This document shows, piece after piece, positions 1-11,501 of a DNA stretch of 64,000 nt. The notes under the pieces were generated by a model that ran no database searches, had not been told where the DNA came from, and saw only the letters and a list, made by a program, of their open reading frames with translations. A program made the position numbers and the translations under genes. Source of the stretch: Mycoplasmopsis synoviae ATCC 25204 (lineage in GTDB: Bacteria > Bacillota_I > Bacilli_A > Mycoplasmatales > Metamycoplasmataceae). The first letter of the stretch is position 1; each line of letters opens with the position of its first letter. The stretch is taken from the NCBI RefSeq assembly GCF_000969765.1, contig NZ_CP011096.1, forward strand, positions 1-64,000, in the 5' to 3' direction.

Positions 1-56
1 TTTATCTACATTTTACTCACATATATTTTTATATTTTGTTATACAATTAACTAAGT
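1..56. other. dnaA upstream region with DnaA-box-like site
   Basis: A TTATCTACA nonamer lies at 2-10, one base from the canonical TTATCCACA. The rest is AT-rich leader of dnaA. It is probably the left edge of the origin; the remainder would lie at the other end of the circular chromosome. Confidence 0.5.
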
Positions 57-1427
57 ATGCAAAAAGTGAATTTAATAAAATTAAAAGAAGATTTCGATCT
101 TTTTTTTATTAATAACGAAAACAAAAAAAACTTTGAAGAATTTTTCAAGAATAGTACTTTTGCATTATTTGAAGATAAAAAACTTTATATCTTTTCACCT
201 CTTTTTTCTAAAAAAAGCATTCAAAAATTTATACTAGAAAATTATCAGGATTTAATTTTTAGGTTTTTTAAATCTAAAAATTTTAAGCTTGATAATTTTT
301 ATTTAATCCATTCAGAAAAAGAATTAAATCTGCTGCTTCAAAATTCAAGCCGAAATAAAGTAGAAAAAACGCAAAGCATTAAATTTAAAAACAATGACTT
401 CGGTATTAAAAACAAAAACTATACATTTGATAATTTCTTTAAATCTACTTTTAACGAACTTGCTCTTGAAGTTTTAAAAGATAGTTTAAATGAAACTGGC
501 GAATTTAACAACATTTACTTTTTGTGTGGTAAAAGCGGATCAGGAAAAAGTCATTTACTTTCTGCTATAGCAAACGAAGCTAAAAAACAAAATAAATCTT
601 GTGTTTATATTCAGCCAGCACTTTTTTCAAACAAAATAACTCAAGTATTATTTGAAAATAATTCACTGACAAAACAAGAGCTTAATAACTTCTTTATAAA
701 CGCTGATGTTGTTTTATTTGATGACTTTGATGACTATGGAGAAGGTAAGAAAAAAGGAACCAAAAACTTTATTCTTAACATTATTGAAAATAGAATCAAT
801 TTAAATAAATTAACAATAATAGCTTCTAAAACTGAATATAAAAAACTGAAATCTTTATTTGATGAAAAATTATTCAATAGACTAGGTTCTGGTATTAAGG
901 TTTCTATTGAATCACCAAAGCTATCTGAAAGAAAATCATTTTTACAATTTTTAAATCCAAAACTATTTGAAGTTTTAGATGAACAATCAATTGAATTTAT
1001 ATTATTTAACACTTCTAATAGTAATTGAAACTTAATTCAAATTGTTAATAACTTAAAAATAAGAATGAAGTTTTTAGAAGGTTTTCAAAATAAAGTTGAA
1101 TTCATTAAGTCGTTACTTGATCAAGATGTAAAAACAAAAGAAGAAATAAATATAGACTTAATAATTTCGAAAGTTTCTAAATTTTTTGGAATATCAAAAA
1201 AAGAAATCAAATCTAAATCAAGAAAACTTTCAGTTTCATGGGCTAGACACATTTGTGTTTATTTAGATAAAAAACTATTAAATAAATCACTAAACGAAAT
1301 TGGTCGTGACTTTAACATGGATCATTCATCAGTTATTTATATAATTAGAAAAGTAAATGAAAAGATGAAGAATCTAGAAAAAAAATCAGAAATTAATTCT
1401 ATCATCAACAAAATCCACGAAAACTAA
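57..1427 (+). CDS. dnaA: Chromosomal replication initiator DnaA
   Basis: 456 aa with UGA read as Trp; one in-frame UGA at 1026-1028 splits it under the standard code. DnaA is the AAA+ ATPase that binds DnaA boxes and melts oriC. Visible features are Walker A GKSGSGKS near residue 158, a Walker B stretch VVLFDDFDD near 218, and the C-terminal domain IV helix-turn-helix with the DnaA signature (IGRDFNMDHSSVIYIIRKV) near 415. Length is normal for the family. It is the first gene of the window and precedes the oriC spacer and dnaN, the classical origin order. Confidence 0.97.
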
Positions 1428-1581
1428 CAAAAATAAGATAAATAAACACACAAGTTATCAACATCTTAAAATGAATTAAAAATCCTAATTTATAGAGTTT
1501 TTGAAAAATAAAGTAAAATTTATATAGTTATAAACATCATTTATTAATACTATTTAAAATTTAAACCTTAAGGACATTTTT
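1428..1581. other. Putative oriC between dnaA and dnaN
   Basis: This AT-rich 154-bp spacer contains DnaA-box-like nonamers TTATCAACA at 1455-1463 and TTATAAACA at 1528-1536, besides the one at 2-10. In mycoplasmas the replication origin is usually in the dnaA-dnaN spacer and upstream of dnaA. The dnaN ribosome binding site (aagga) is at its right end. Function is inferred from position and boxes only. Confidence 0.65.
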
Positions 1582-2715
1582 ATGCTATTTCATATTAATA
1601 AGAAAAAAATTGAAGAAATTATTCACACACTTATAAATTACACTGATTCATCAGATTCTTTTGATTCAAATAAATGCTTTTATATAAAAATAAATAGTGA
1701 TTTTTTACATGTAATAGCTAATTCTAATTCTATTGCTGCTCAAATAAAAACAAAAGTAGATGAAAATAAAATTAGATTAGAGAAAAAAGGCGAAATTTTA
1801 ATTAATGCTTTAATGCTTAAGGATGTTGTTTCTAAACTTGAAGGTTTTATTACTATTCAAGAGAAAAATAATTCTATTTTAATTTATGATGTTTATTCAA
1901 GATTTGAACTTTCAAAAAAACAAACAGAATCTTTTAGAAAAGTAGAATTCGATCAACACGATAATGTTTTTTCTGTTGAATCTAAAGAGTTAAAAAATGT
2001 AATTAAAAACGCTTCTGTTTCTCCTAGTGCTGCAAACGAAAATACAACAGATAGAAGATTAAAATACATAAATATAAAAGGTAAAAAAGAAGAAAATAAA
2101 ATTGTTTTATATTCAACTAACTTTAGTAGATTTTCTACTGACTCATTAAATGTTGATAATGTAAATGAATTTGATTTTTTAGTTGATGCTAAATCACTTA
2201 AAAAACTTCTTCCTCAAAGTGCTCCAAAAGATGTTAATTTATTTATTAACGAAGATAGAATCGGGGTATTCTATGATGATATTAAAATCTTTTTAAGAGT
2301 AGCAAAAGAAAAATATTTAAATGTTGATAGTTTATTTAAATTAAGCAAATACACAGAAGTATTAATCGAAAAATCAGAATTTTTATCATTAATTCAAAAA
2401 GTTTATTTTCTATCATCAGAACAAAAGAAAATTTACATCGAATTAAACAATGAAAATCAAATGAAGTTAAACTACGAAGTTTCGGAAATTGGTAAATCTG
2501 AAACAATTTCAAGTTCACTAACAGTAAATGGACCAAAAGTAAAAGTAGCGTTTAACTACGTTTATTTACACGATGCTCTTCAAACACTAAATGAAGGTCT
2601 AGTATCAGCTAAATTTGTACTTTCAAATGACGATGAGAATAAATGCACAAGAATTATTTTGAAATCAACAGAAAATGATTCAAACATTCAAATTATTGCT
2701 GCTTTAATGTTTTAG
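1582..2715 (+). CDS. dnaN: DNA polymerase III beta sliding clamp
   Basis: 377 aa, the usual clamp size. It forms the ring that tethers PolC to DNA. The protein shows the three-fold beta-clamp layout (VDAKSLKKLLPQ in the middle, C-terminal IRIILK/PIQ-type ending, here IQIIAALMF). Start ATG at 1582 is preceded by an aagga Shine-Dalgarno. It follows oriC and is six bases upstream of the S4-domain gene, so the two are probably co-transcribed. Confidence 0.95.
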   Translation: MLFHINKKKIEEIIHTLINYTDSSDSFDSNKCFYIKINSDFLHVIANSNSIAAQIKTKVDENKIRLEKKGEILINALMLKDVVSKLEGFITIQEKNNSILIYDVYSRFELSKKQTESFRKVEFDQHDNVFSVESKELKNVIKNASVSPSAANENTTDRRLKYINIKGKKEENKIVLYSTNFSRFSTDSLNVDNVNEFDFLVDAKSLKKLLPQSAPKDVNLFINEDRIGVFYDDIKIFLRVAKEKYLNVDSLFKLSKYTEVLIEKSEFLSLIQKVYFLSSEQKKIYIELNNENQMKLNYEVSEIGKSETISSSLTVNGPKVKVAFNYVYLHDALQTLNEGLVSAKFVLSNDDENKCTRIILKSTENDSNIQIIAALMF

Positions 2716-2721
2716 GAATTT

Positions 2722-2937
2722 ATGACAATAAAAATTTACGGAGAATACATTAAGCTAAGTCAATTGCTTAAAAAAATTGATGAAGTTGATTCTGGTGGAA
2801 CTGCTAAATTCTTTCTACAAAACAAAATCAATAAAGTTTTAATAAATGGAAAACAAACAACTGAAAGAAATAAAAAAGTTTATCCAGGTGATATTATTTG
2901 AATTAATAATATTGTCCACAAAGTCGAAAAAGAATAA
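2722..2937 (+). CDS. S4-domain RNA-binding protein (YaaA type)
   Basis: 71 aa, containing one UGA Trp (VYPGDIIW). The body fits the small S4-like RNA-binding fold: LSQLLKKID near residue 13, GGTAKFFLQ near 40 and KVLINGKQTTERNKKVYPGD at the end of the fold. Such a protein is often encoded directly after dnaN in Firmicutes and Mollicutes; its RNA target is unsettled. It starts six bases after dnaN and is followed at once by a terminator. Confidence 0.85.
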
Positions 2938-2940
2938 TGA

Positions 2941-2970
2941 AAAAGCCAAAAAATGGCTTTTTGTTTTTTA
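2941..2970. terminator. Intrinsic terminator between convergent dnaN operon and polC
   Basis: Inverted repeat aaaagcca / tggctttt (2941-2948 and 2954-2961) followed by a T run. It ends the dnaA-dnaN-S4 transcript and, read on the other strand, could also serve polC. Confidence 0.8.
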
Positions 2971-2973
2971 ATT

Positions 2974-5900
2974 TTATCCAAATAAAGATAGTTGCTCTGA
3001 TTCTGGGAGATCTTTAAAGACGTTTAATTCTTTTAATTTTTCAACTATAGTAGAGCTCACCCCTGATCTTTTTGCGAAATCTAAAACTGTTTTAAAAGGC
3101 CGTTCTTTTCTTGCGTTAATTATTTTAATAGCTCCAGCTTCAATTCCATCAAGAGCAGAAAACGGAGGAATTAGCGATTTGGAATCTTTATCTATTATTC
3201 AGTTATAAGCATCTGATTTTTCAATGTCAATATTTTGAATAGTAAATCCTCTTGAATACATTTCTAAAGCGACATTTAATGACTCTAAAATATCTTCTTC
3301 TTTTTTATTATCTTTTTTGTTATTTGTTCTTATTAATTTTTCAATTTCTTCGATTTTATTTTTTATTTTCCAATAACCATCTTTTGAAAAATCAATCATT
3401 GCAGATAGATCGAATTTAGAACATTTAACACTGAAAAATGATGCATAAAATTCAAGTGGATAATAAAGCTTATAGTATCCCATTCTTCAAGCCATAATAA
3501 CGTAAGCTACCGCATGAGCTCTAGGGAACATATATTTAATTTTTTGCATTGAATTAAAAAATCAATCAGGAATATTGTATGTAGAAAGTATTTTAATGTC
3601 TTCGCTATCTACACCTTTTCCTTTTCTAACGCTTTCAGTTACTTTAAAAGATAAACTAGCATCAACTCCTTTTTTAATTAAATAGTTCATGATATCATCC
3701 CTACAACAAACTATTTCATTAAGAGTTTTATTTTCGTTAAGTATTAAATCTTCAGCGTTATTTTTTCAAACGTTTTGCCCGTGTGATAAGCCTGAAATAG
3801 AAATTAAATCAGCAAATAAATGCGGCTTAGAAGTTTTGATTATTCCTCTGGTGAATTTAGTTCCAAATTCCGGAAGGGCGATAGCCCCTGTTGTTTCTCC
3901 GTTGATATCGTTTGGATCGATTTCCATAGGTTCTGTCGATGAGAATAACTTTAATAGCTTTTTATCTTTTTTAGGAATGTTTTTAGATAGAAGCCCTGTT
4001 GCTTGTTCTAAAAACCTAATTTGAGTTGGATCGCTATGTCCCAGAAGATCAAGTTTTAAAAGATTTTCTTTTAAAAAATCGTATTTAAAATGTGTTGTTT
4101 TTCACTCTTTATCTTCAAGTCCATCAGATGCATAGTTTACTGGAGTAAATTCTTCAATATCTAAATTTTCTGGCAGAACTACAATACCTCCAGCATGCTT
4201 CCCGGTTGTAACTTTTACGTCGATACATTTTTCTGCAAGATAGTCGATAAATCCATTTGAATAAAATGTATTTGTATCTTCTATATATTTTTTAATAAAT
4301 CCAAATGCTTTTCTATATTGAATAGAAGAAACTGTTCCAGCTCTAAAGGTTTTATCTTCACCAAATAATTCTCTGGTGTAGTTATGAATTGCAATTTGAT
4401 ATTCACCTGAAAAGTTTAAATCTATATCAGGAACTTTATCAGCTTTAAAACCTAAAAATGTTTCAAATGGAATAGAATGCCCGTCTTTATCCATTATAGA
4501 ATCACAGTTAGGACAATTTTTGTCATCAAGATCATATCCTGATGTTATTTTGTCGTTATTAACTACTTCAAAATGTTTGCAATTATCACAAATATAATGA
4601 GGCTCAAGCGGATTAACTTCAGTTATGTTAATTAAATTTGCAATTAAAGAAGAACCGACACTACCACGGCTTCCTACAACATAACCATCGTCATTTGCTT
4701 TTTTAACTAATATATGAGATATTCAATAAACAACATCAAATTTATAATTAATGATCGGAATTAATTCTTTATCGATTCTATCCTGAACTAATTTTGGTAA
4801 AACTTCACCATATTTTTTCTTTGCATTTTTATAAACTAAATCTTTTAATAATTCTGATGAATTTTTAATTGATGGAGGATATAAATCAGTTTTAATAACT
4901 TCAATATTTTCATCAATTAAATTATTTAATTTATGAGCATTATTAACAACGATATCTTCAATTAATGATTTATCTTCTAAAAAACTAAAAGCATCAAGCA
5001 TTTCATCTGTTGTTAAAAAGTAAAAATTAGGAACGCTGTAATTTCCTGCTTTTACTGCTTTATAGTTTCATAAGAAATGCCTTTTATCTCTAATAGGAAA
5101 TGAAGTTAAAACCTTAAAAATTTCTCTATCACCTTTATGTCTATATCTAGGCTCAGCGGTAGATATTATTAGCTTATTATGTTTTTTAGCTAAGCTAATT
5201 AATATTTGAAGTGATTCTAATAATTGATCTTTTGTTAATTGGTTTCTATCTAAATATGAATCAAATAAATCAGGATGAGGAATTTCAATGTAGTCAAGTT
5301 TTTGGATATATTTTTCAACTCTTTGTCTACTTGATAGCAGAAGAATATCAAATAACTCACCTTTAACTCCATTACTTCCTACTAGAATATTTTTAAAGCT
5401 TTTTAATGTGCTTCAAAATATTTTAGGTGCACCATAAAATGTTTTAGTGTTAGCAATAGAAACCAGTTGGAATAATTCTTTTAATCCAGCTTGATTTTTA
5501 ACTACTGTATTTATATATAAAGAAAAATGTTTTGAAAATAATGCATCTGATTTATATTCAGAAAGCTCTTGAAAATTACTTATTTGTTTTGTATTTTTTA
5601 ACTTTAATGTGGCTTCAATTCAAGCATCAGCTAATACTTCTGTATCATAAATAGCTCTATGAGCTTTTTCGGTATCGTAGTTAACATTTAAGTTTCTACA
5701 AAACTCATTTAAGTTGTGTTTATCTCTTTTTTCAAATAATATTCTTGAAACCACTAAAGAATCTATAAAAGTACATTTAGGAGCTTGCATATTATTTTGA
5801 TCAAATTTTTCAATCAAAAAGTTGTAGTCAAAATTAGCATTATGCGCAACTGCAACGTTATTATTTAGAACGTCATAAATTTTTTGAAGCGCTTCTTTTA

Positions 5901-7329
5901 ACTCAATACCTTTTTGATCAAGCATTTCATTAGTAATAGAAGTTAGTCGAGTTGTAAAGTGTGATAGTTTTTCTTTTGATTTAATAAAGATATCTACTTT
6001 ATCTACAACTGCTTTATTTTCAATAATAGTTGCAGCAAATTCAATTATTTCACCGTGATATGCACTAAGACTTGTTGTTTCGATATCGAATACCACATAT
6101 CTACCAGTTATTAAATCTTGGTTTTGGAACTCTGTTAAAAAAGCGCCGTTAGTATCTTCTAGCATCGCGAAACCAGCACCATATATTGGTTTTATATTAT
6201 TAGCTTTGGCAGCGTAATAAAATTCAGGAAATGAAAAAATAGAATTATAATCACTAATTCCAACAGCGCTATGTCCTTGACGTTTTGCTTCTGCTACTAT
6301 TTCTTCAGGAGTAAGAAGCCCATCTAAAGTATTGTTTTTAGATTTACAGTTAAATTCAATTCTTTTTATTTTTTGATGATCAGTTGAATATTCTCTTAAA
6401 TCAGGCGAAGTATTAACTTTAGTTATTTGAATGTATTTATTACCTCTTTGATCGGTATCAACGTAGCAATAAAATATAAAAGTTTTACCAACTTCTAAAT
6501 TATCTAAAAATTCATTTTTTACTTTTGATGATTTAGAAGCAATTAGTTTAATTGCATCATCATAATCAGTTATAAATAGGTTATGTTTTTCAAAACTATT
6601 ATTTTTAAAAAGAAGTTCCTTTTTATAAATAGTTCCTGTAACTGAAATTTGTTCTTTTTTTAGTGACGAAAAGTTTTCGTTTAATTCTTTGATTGAAAAG
6701 AACTGAATTTCTCTTGATTGTTTTTTTCTAAATTTATTTTTAGAAAAAGTTGAAGATGAATTTGTTTCAAATTCTTCTTGAAAGTTTTGAACAAAATTTA
6801 AAACTGATGATTCTATATCTGATTCATCAGAATTATTTGCACTATCTTTATTATCAATAAAACAAGAAATGATATCGATCCCTATTTTGTCTAAAAATTT
6901 ATTTAGTTTTAATAGTTCTTTTTCTACTTTAATTTCATTTGCAGTTTTGGTTAAGGATATTTTTCAAGATTTAGAAAATTCATCATAAAAGAATTGATTG
7001 TTAACTTTATTAACTGAATTTAATTCATTAAGCTTTAAATACTCACAAGCAGTTTTTAAAAAATTTTCAATTCAAGATTCAGTGTTATTAATTTTTAAAA
7101 AACTAAAAGAATAAAAAACTTTGAAATCTTTTATGTTGTCAAGGTTGCCAATAAAAGCAAAAAAATCATTTACAGTAGGAAATGAATCAAGCTCAAAAGA
7201 TAAATTTATTTTTTTAGTATTTTGATCAATTGAATAATCTAGCAGTTTTATATCTATTAAATTTTCATAAAACTCTAAATTAAAATAATTTGCAAATGAT
7301 TTTACTTTGACGTCTTTATATTCTTTCAT
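2974..7329 (-). CDS. polC: DNA polymerase III alpha subunit, PolC type
   Basis: 1451 aa with many UGA Trp codons. PolC is the replicative polymerase of low-GC Gram-positives and mycoplasmas. The N-terminal OB/PHP-associated part is followed by the inserted 3'-5' exonuclease (VVFDIETTSL, about residue 411) and the C-family polymerase core (VPDIDLNFSGEYQ, about residue 960). The C-terminus SEQLSLFG resembles the clamp-binding tail of PolC. ATG at 7327-7329; stop TAA at 2974-2976. It is convergent with dnaN and six bases downstream of cdsA, so it probably ends that operon. Confidence 0.96.
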
Positions 7330-7335
7330 CTTTAC

Positions 7336-8400
7336 CTATCCAACATAATTTAAAAAATATAAAATAACCATCAAAAAACTTCAAAGCGCAAACACTGAAG
7401 CAATTCCATCAATACGGTCCAATATTCCGCCATGGCCTTTTAAAATTTTTGAAAAATCTTTAATAAGGCAAACTCTTTTTATTAAAGAAAAAAGTAAATC
7501 ACCAAGCATTGAAACCACAGGAGCAAATACTATAAAAAATAATGCTGTCCCAAATAATTTTCCATTAAATGAAGAGCTTCCTACATTTAATATAACTTGC
7601 GCTAAATTGAATTTATTAGGCTCTATTACATTGGCTAAAAAGATTTCAACAAAAACAAACACAATTGAAAAGACAAGTCCCACTAAAGCGCCTTCTCAAG
7701 TTTTACTAGGACTAATAAAAGGTGAAAATGGTCTTTTAATAATTTTTTTACCTAAAAATTTACCACCAAAAAATCCGCCAACATCATAAAATGATGCAAT
7801 GGTAGTAAATATAATTAAATTTTGAAATCCGCTAGGCATGTAAGAAAAAATAAATACGCAATATATAAAAGATCAAATAACAAAATTAGCAACAAAATAT
7901 AAAAGTAGTTTTAATAAAATGCCACTAATTATTACTTTACTTTTAGAAAGAATAACTATTCTAAGAACTAAAAATAAAAGTGAAGTAATAATTAGTTTTA
8001 CTCAAAATCAATAGTTAAAATAAAAAACAGAAAACATTGATAAATAGTTTTCTGATAATGCAAATTTTTCAGTTGAATAAACAAAGTATTTACTAAATAT
8101 AGGTCCATTAAAAAATACAGTATAAGCGCTTATTGCAAATGCAAAAATAACACTTACATATTTATTTTCTAAAAAAGCTTTATTTAATTCTAGCATTGCT
8201 CAAAATGCAACACCAAACATTAATAAAAGACTAATAGCTCTAGTTGATATTATTACTTCAGAACTAAAACTAAAACTATAAAAATAAGCAAACCTTAAAA
8301 TTCCTATAAATATAAAAAAGAAAAAAACCATTATGAATGCAGGTAAAATTCTTTGTTGAAACAAAGAGTTTTTATTTTCAGTTCAGTTTTTTATATTCAT
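7336..8400 (-). CDS. cdsA: Phosphatidate cytidylyltransferase
   Basis: 354 aa, multi-spanning. It makes CDP-diacylglycerol from phosphatidate and CTP in the membrane. The C-terminal signature is clear: PFSPSKTWEGALVG followed by LGDLLFSLIKR and KDFSKILKGHGGILDRIDGIASVF, the CdsA fingerprint with the paired Asp residues. UGA-coded Trp at the TWEG position supports code 4. ATG at 8398-8400; the product ends only six bases before polC. Confidence 0.93.
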
Positions 8401-8414
8401 AATTATTTAGAATT

Positions 8415-9167
8415 TTAACAATTTTTAAGGTAAATAAGTAAATAACCTTTAAGTACGATATTATCTACAAATTGATGACTAATTTCTGGGCTTAAATTAC
8501 TAATATCTCCTCCAGAAATATAAACAGGATAATTAGAATTACTTTTACAAATTATTTGTTTAATAAAACCATTTTTTAAATTCTCATATCCAGATTCAAG
8601 AGCATCTTGAGTGTTTAAATTTCACAGTGAAACATTTTCTTTGTGAAGCTTAAATCCTTTTAGTTTTTTAGCTTTAGATAATAAATTATTAAAACTAAAA
8701 TTCATTCCAGGTGCTATTATTGCTCCGCTAAAATTTAGCTTTTCTAGAAGAAGAGCAACTGATGCTGTACCAAAAAGAAAAATAAGTGCATTACTCGTTT
8801 CTTTAGAAGCATATTCCATAGCACCAAGTAAATCGTTACCGATAAGGCCTAATTTTTCTTGTGGCACCTTAAAAGAAAGTTTTAAATAATTATTAATTAA
8901 AAAAAAGTTGTTTTCTAAATTATTTTCTTTAACAAAATCTAAAAACTTTTGCTCAATACTTGGAACCACGCTACCAAAAACTATAAATAAATTAAATTTG
9001 TATTTTGCAAATACTTTTTTGTAAAAGTTTTGAAAATATGAAATTTTAAAATATTTTGTTTTAAATTTCTTAAGCTCTATTAATTCTAAATCATGAAAAA
9101 TCCCTATTTTTAAATAAGAATTACCAACATCAATAACTAATTTTATTTTGCTTTGATTATTTTTCAT
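8415..9167 (-). CDS. coaX: Type III pantothenate kinase
   Basis: 250 aa, the family norm. It phosphorylates pantothenate, the first step of CoA synthesis. Motifs: phosphate-binding IDVGNSYLKIGIF at the N-terminus, GNDLLGAMEYA near residue 105 and the FGTAS plus IIAPGMNFSFNNLL region near 135-155. The usual DxGTA reads FGTA here, so the second Asp motif is altered. ATG at 9165-9167 lies inside the 3' end of coaBC (25-bp overlap), indicating translational coupling of two consecutive steps of the pathway. Confidence 0.85.
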
Positions 9168-10297
9168 AATTGATTTTTAATTTCTTTAGCAAAATCATAT
9201 TTTGAAACATTTTCAAAATAAATTTCATTTAAATTTTTATCTAATAAACTTGCGTTAATGTTTTCATTATTTAATGAAGAAATGCTATTAGCTACTATTA
9301 AACTAAGTTTTTTATTTATTAATTTTTCTTTAGCTTTTTCTTTGTAATTATTAGAATCACCTAAAGAAAAACCTACCATTATTTTGTTTGGGTATTTGTT
9401 AGATACTTCTTTTAAAACATCACTACCTATATGATATTTTAAAACTCCACTTGAATTATTTTTAGAAATTTTATTATCTATTTTTTCAAAAATAAAATCA
9501 CTAACAGCAGCTACTGATATAAAGCCATCGCTGTTTTTTATTTCACTAAAAACTGCTTCTTTATATTCGTCGATATAGTTAACATTAACAACTTTTACAT
9601 TAGCTGGAATTTTTGAATTTAAATGCTGCAAGGACGCATTAATAACTGTTAAATCAAAATCAAAAGCAAGTTCTGAAATCAGTGCCAGTCCCATTTTTCC
9701 GCTTGATGGAACCATTAGCGATCTTACCGAATCAATAGGGCTTTTGGTATAACCAAAACTTAAAAGCAGTTTTGGTTTATTTTTACCAAATAAGCGCTCG
9801 TAAATATCGCTGATTTTAACCATTTTTCCAATTCCAAAGTCATTGCAATATAGCGTTCCACAATCTGGACCTATAAATATGTGACCGTATTTTTTTAATT
9901 TAGAAACGTGTTCTAAATTAATTGGATTTTCTCACATATTTGAATTCATAGCCGGAAGAATTACAACCGGTTTTTTATTAACTGCTAGTATTGAAGTTAG
10001 AAAATTATCAGCAATGCCACGTGCAAATTTTGTAATGGTATTATATGTAGCTGCAAAAAGAATTATTAGGTCATTATCTCTAGCTAGATAAACATGTTGA
10101 GGATCTTTTTTAATGTAGCTCTCTGAATATAAATACTTTAAATTTTCATCTTCTTTAGGAAAATTTAATTTATATTTAGAAGCATTTTTAGATAAGACAA
10201 CTGTTATTTGATTTTTAGAATCTTTTTTTAAAAGATTTAAAAAATCACCTAATTTAACTATTGCAATGCTAGAGGTAACCAGTAGAAGGATTTTCAT
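9143..10297 (-). CDS. coaBC: Bifunctional phosphopantothenoylcysteine decarboxylase / phosphopantothenate-cysteine ligase
   Basis: 384 aa once UGA is read as Trp (positions 9932 and 9164). The N-terminal CoaC flavoprotein half shows ILLLVTSSIAIVKLGDFLN, the substrate segment ILPAMNSNMWENP near residue 120 and GPDCGTLYCNDFGIGKM. The C-terminal CoaB half has SFGYTKSPIDSVRSLMVPSSGKMG and a KYHIGSDVLKE segment. The usual CoaB motif GGTxEPID is here GYTKSPID. It is divergent from an ECF transporter gene with a 37-bp spacer and overlaps coaX. Confidence 0.92.
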
Positions 10298-10334
10298 AAA
10301 AAAATAATAAAGTTATAAAATTATATACCTAATT

Positions 10335-10919
10335 ATGTCAATTAAAAGAATAGCTTATTTTGGAATGTATTTAGGGATAATTTTAGGCTTAAGCCTTATT
10401 CCTTATATTGGGCTAATTACCATTGGCCCAGTGTCTATAAACATCATTACCATTGTAATTATAATTGCATCATTTCATTTAGGTTTTTTTGGTGGACTTG
10501 CATCAGGAGCCTTTGTAGGACTAGGAAGTTTTTTGGCCGCGCTTTTATATGGAAGAATTTTATTTATCTATTTTGATATTGCTTTTCTACCAAGACTTTT
10601 AGTTGGTGCATTAATAGGAGTAATAGTTATTAAAATAAAAAAAATAACTATTTGAAAAGCGCTTTTTTTAGGGCTTCTTGCCGCGCTTGCTAATACCGTT
10701 TTAGTTACTGCGTTTTTATTTTTACATAATGCAATTTCTACAATTGCTTTTATTGGAGAGAGCTTAAAAGGTTTTGTTTTTTGAGTTTCATTAATATCTG
10801 TTAACGCTTTAGTAGAGCTACTAGTATTAGGTGCACTTTCTATGTTTTTATTTAAGTTTTATATTTATTTATGCAACAAAACAAACCAAGAAAAAGCCGA
10901 AAAATTATTAAAATATTAA
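10335..10919 (+). CDS. ECF transporter S component, probably for pantothenate
   Basis: 194 aa, about six hydrophobic segments, with the S-component N-terminal pattern (KRIAYFGMYLGIILGLSLIPY) and a Gly/Ala-rich loop GFFGGLASGAFVGLGSFL. S components bind a vitamin and use a shared EcfAA'T energising module, not present in this window. Placement back-to-back with coaBC and coaX suggests pantothenate or a related CoA precursor; this substrate is inference from neighbours. Two UGA Trp codons lie in the membrane part. ATG start at 10335. Confidence 0.75.
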
Positions 10920-10953
10920 TTCAAAAAATGTGAATAAATTTTTTTGAAATATG

Positions 10954-10959
10954 TATAAT
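10954..10959 (+). promoter_or_regulatory. -10 element of the tRNA cluster promoter
   Basis: TATAAT 38 bp upstream of the first tRNA, in an AT-rich spacer. No good -35 is visible, which is common in mycoplasmas. Confidence 0.55.
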
Positions 10960-10991
10960 ATATAAGCTATATTTATACGTATACCCAAGTT

Positions 10992-11066
10992 GCCGATTTA
11001 GCTCAGCGGTAGAGCAGCTGGCTGTTAACCAGTTGGTCATTGGTTCAATCCCAATAATCGGCGCCA
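10992..11066 (+). tRNA. tRNA-Asn (GTT)
   Basis: 75 nt including an encoded CCA. Acceptor GCCGATT/AATCGGC pairs perfectly, D stem GCTC/GAGC, and the anticodon loop CTGTTAA gives GTT. First of five tRNAs spaced by only 1-5 bases, certainly one transcript. Confidence 0.97.
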
Positions 11067-11069
11067 TTA

Positions 11070-11145
11070 GGTCTGTTGGTGAAGCGGTTAACACACATGG
11101 TTTTCATCCATGCACGCACGGGTTCGATCCCCGTACAGACTGCCA
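11070..11145 (+). tRNA. tRNA-Glu (TTC)
   Basis: 76 nt with encoded CCA. Anticodon stem CATGG/CCATG encloses TTTTCAT, giving anticodon TTC. Acceptor GGTCTGT/ACAGACT starts with a G-U pair. Confidence 0.96.
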
Positions 11146-11148
11146 TTT

Positions 11149-11224
11149 GGAAGATTAGCTCAGCTGGGAGAGCGTCGCCCTTACAAGGCGAATGTCATGG
11201 GTTCGAGTCCCTTATCTTCCACCA
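11149..11224 (+). tRNA. tRNA-Val (TAC)
   Basis: 76 nt with encoded CCA. Acceptor GGAAGAT/ATCTTCC is perfect; anticodon loop CTTACAA gives TAC. Confidence 0.97.
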
Positions 11225-11225
11225 T

Positions 11226-11301
<76 letters not shown>

Positions 11302-11306
11302 AAACT

Positions 11307-11391
11307 GCGTGGGTGGTGAAATTGGCAGACACGCTAGATTTAGGCTCTAGTGCAGCAATGCATGAGGGTTCAAGTCCCTCCTCGCGCACCA
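11307..11391 (+). tRNA. tRNA-Leu (TAG)
   Basis: 85 nt class II tRNA with a variable arm. Anticodon stem CTAGA/TCTAG around TTTAGGC gives anticodon TAG. Acceptor GCGTGGG/CTCGCGC with wobble pairs, discriminator A and encoded CCA. Confidence 0.95.
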
Positions 11392-11399
11392 AAGGTAGT

Positions 11400-11428
11400 A
11401 AAAGACCCATTTAAATGGTCTTTTTTTG
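11400..11428 (+). terminator. Terminator of the tRNA cluster
   Basis: aaagacca-type stem with its complement tggtcttt around a TTTAAA loop and seven T residues, eight bases after the last tRNA. Confidence 0.85.
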
Positions 11429-11450
11429 CGCCTTTTTTCAAAATAAACCG

Positions 11451-11470
11451 TTTTTTTTTTTTTTTTTTTT
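11451..11470. repeat. Homopolymer tract of 20 T
   Basis: An uninterrupted run of 20 T in the spacer between the tRNA terminator and a dispersed repeat. Such tracts are unstable in length. No gene reads through it, so if it matters it would act on spacing rather than frame. Confidence 0.9.
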
Positions 11471-11501
11471 GAAACTACACTATAATAGTGTGTATATAAA
11501 A

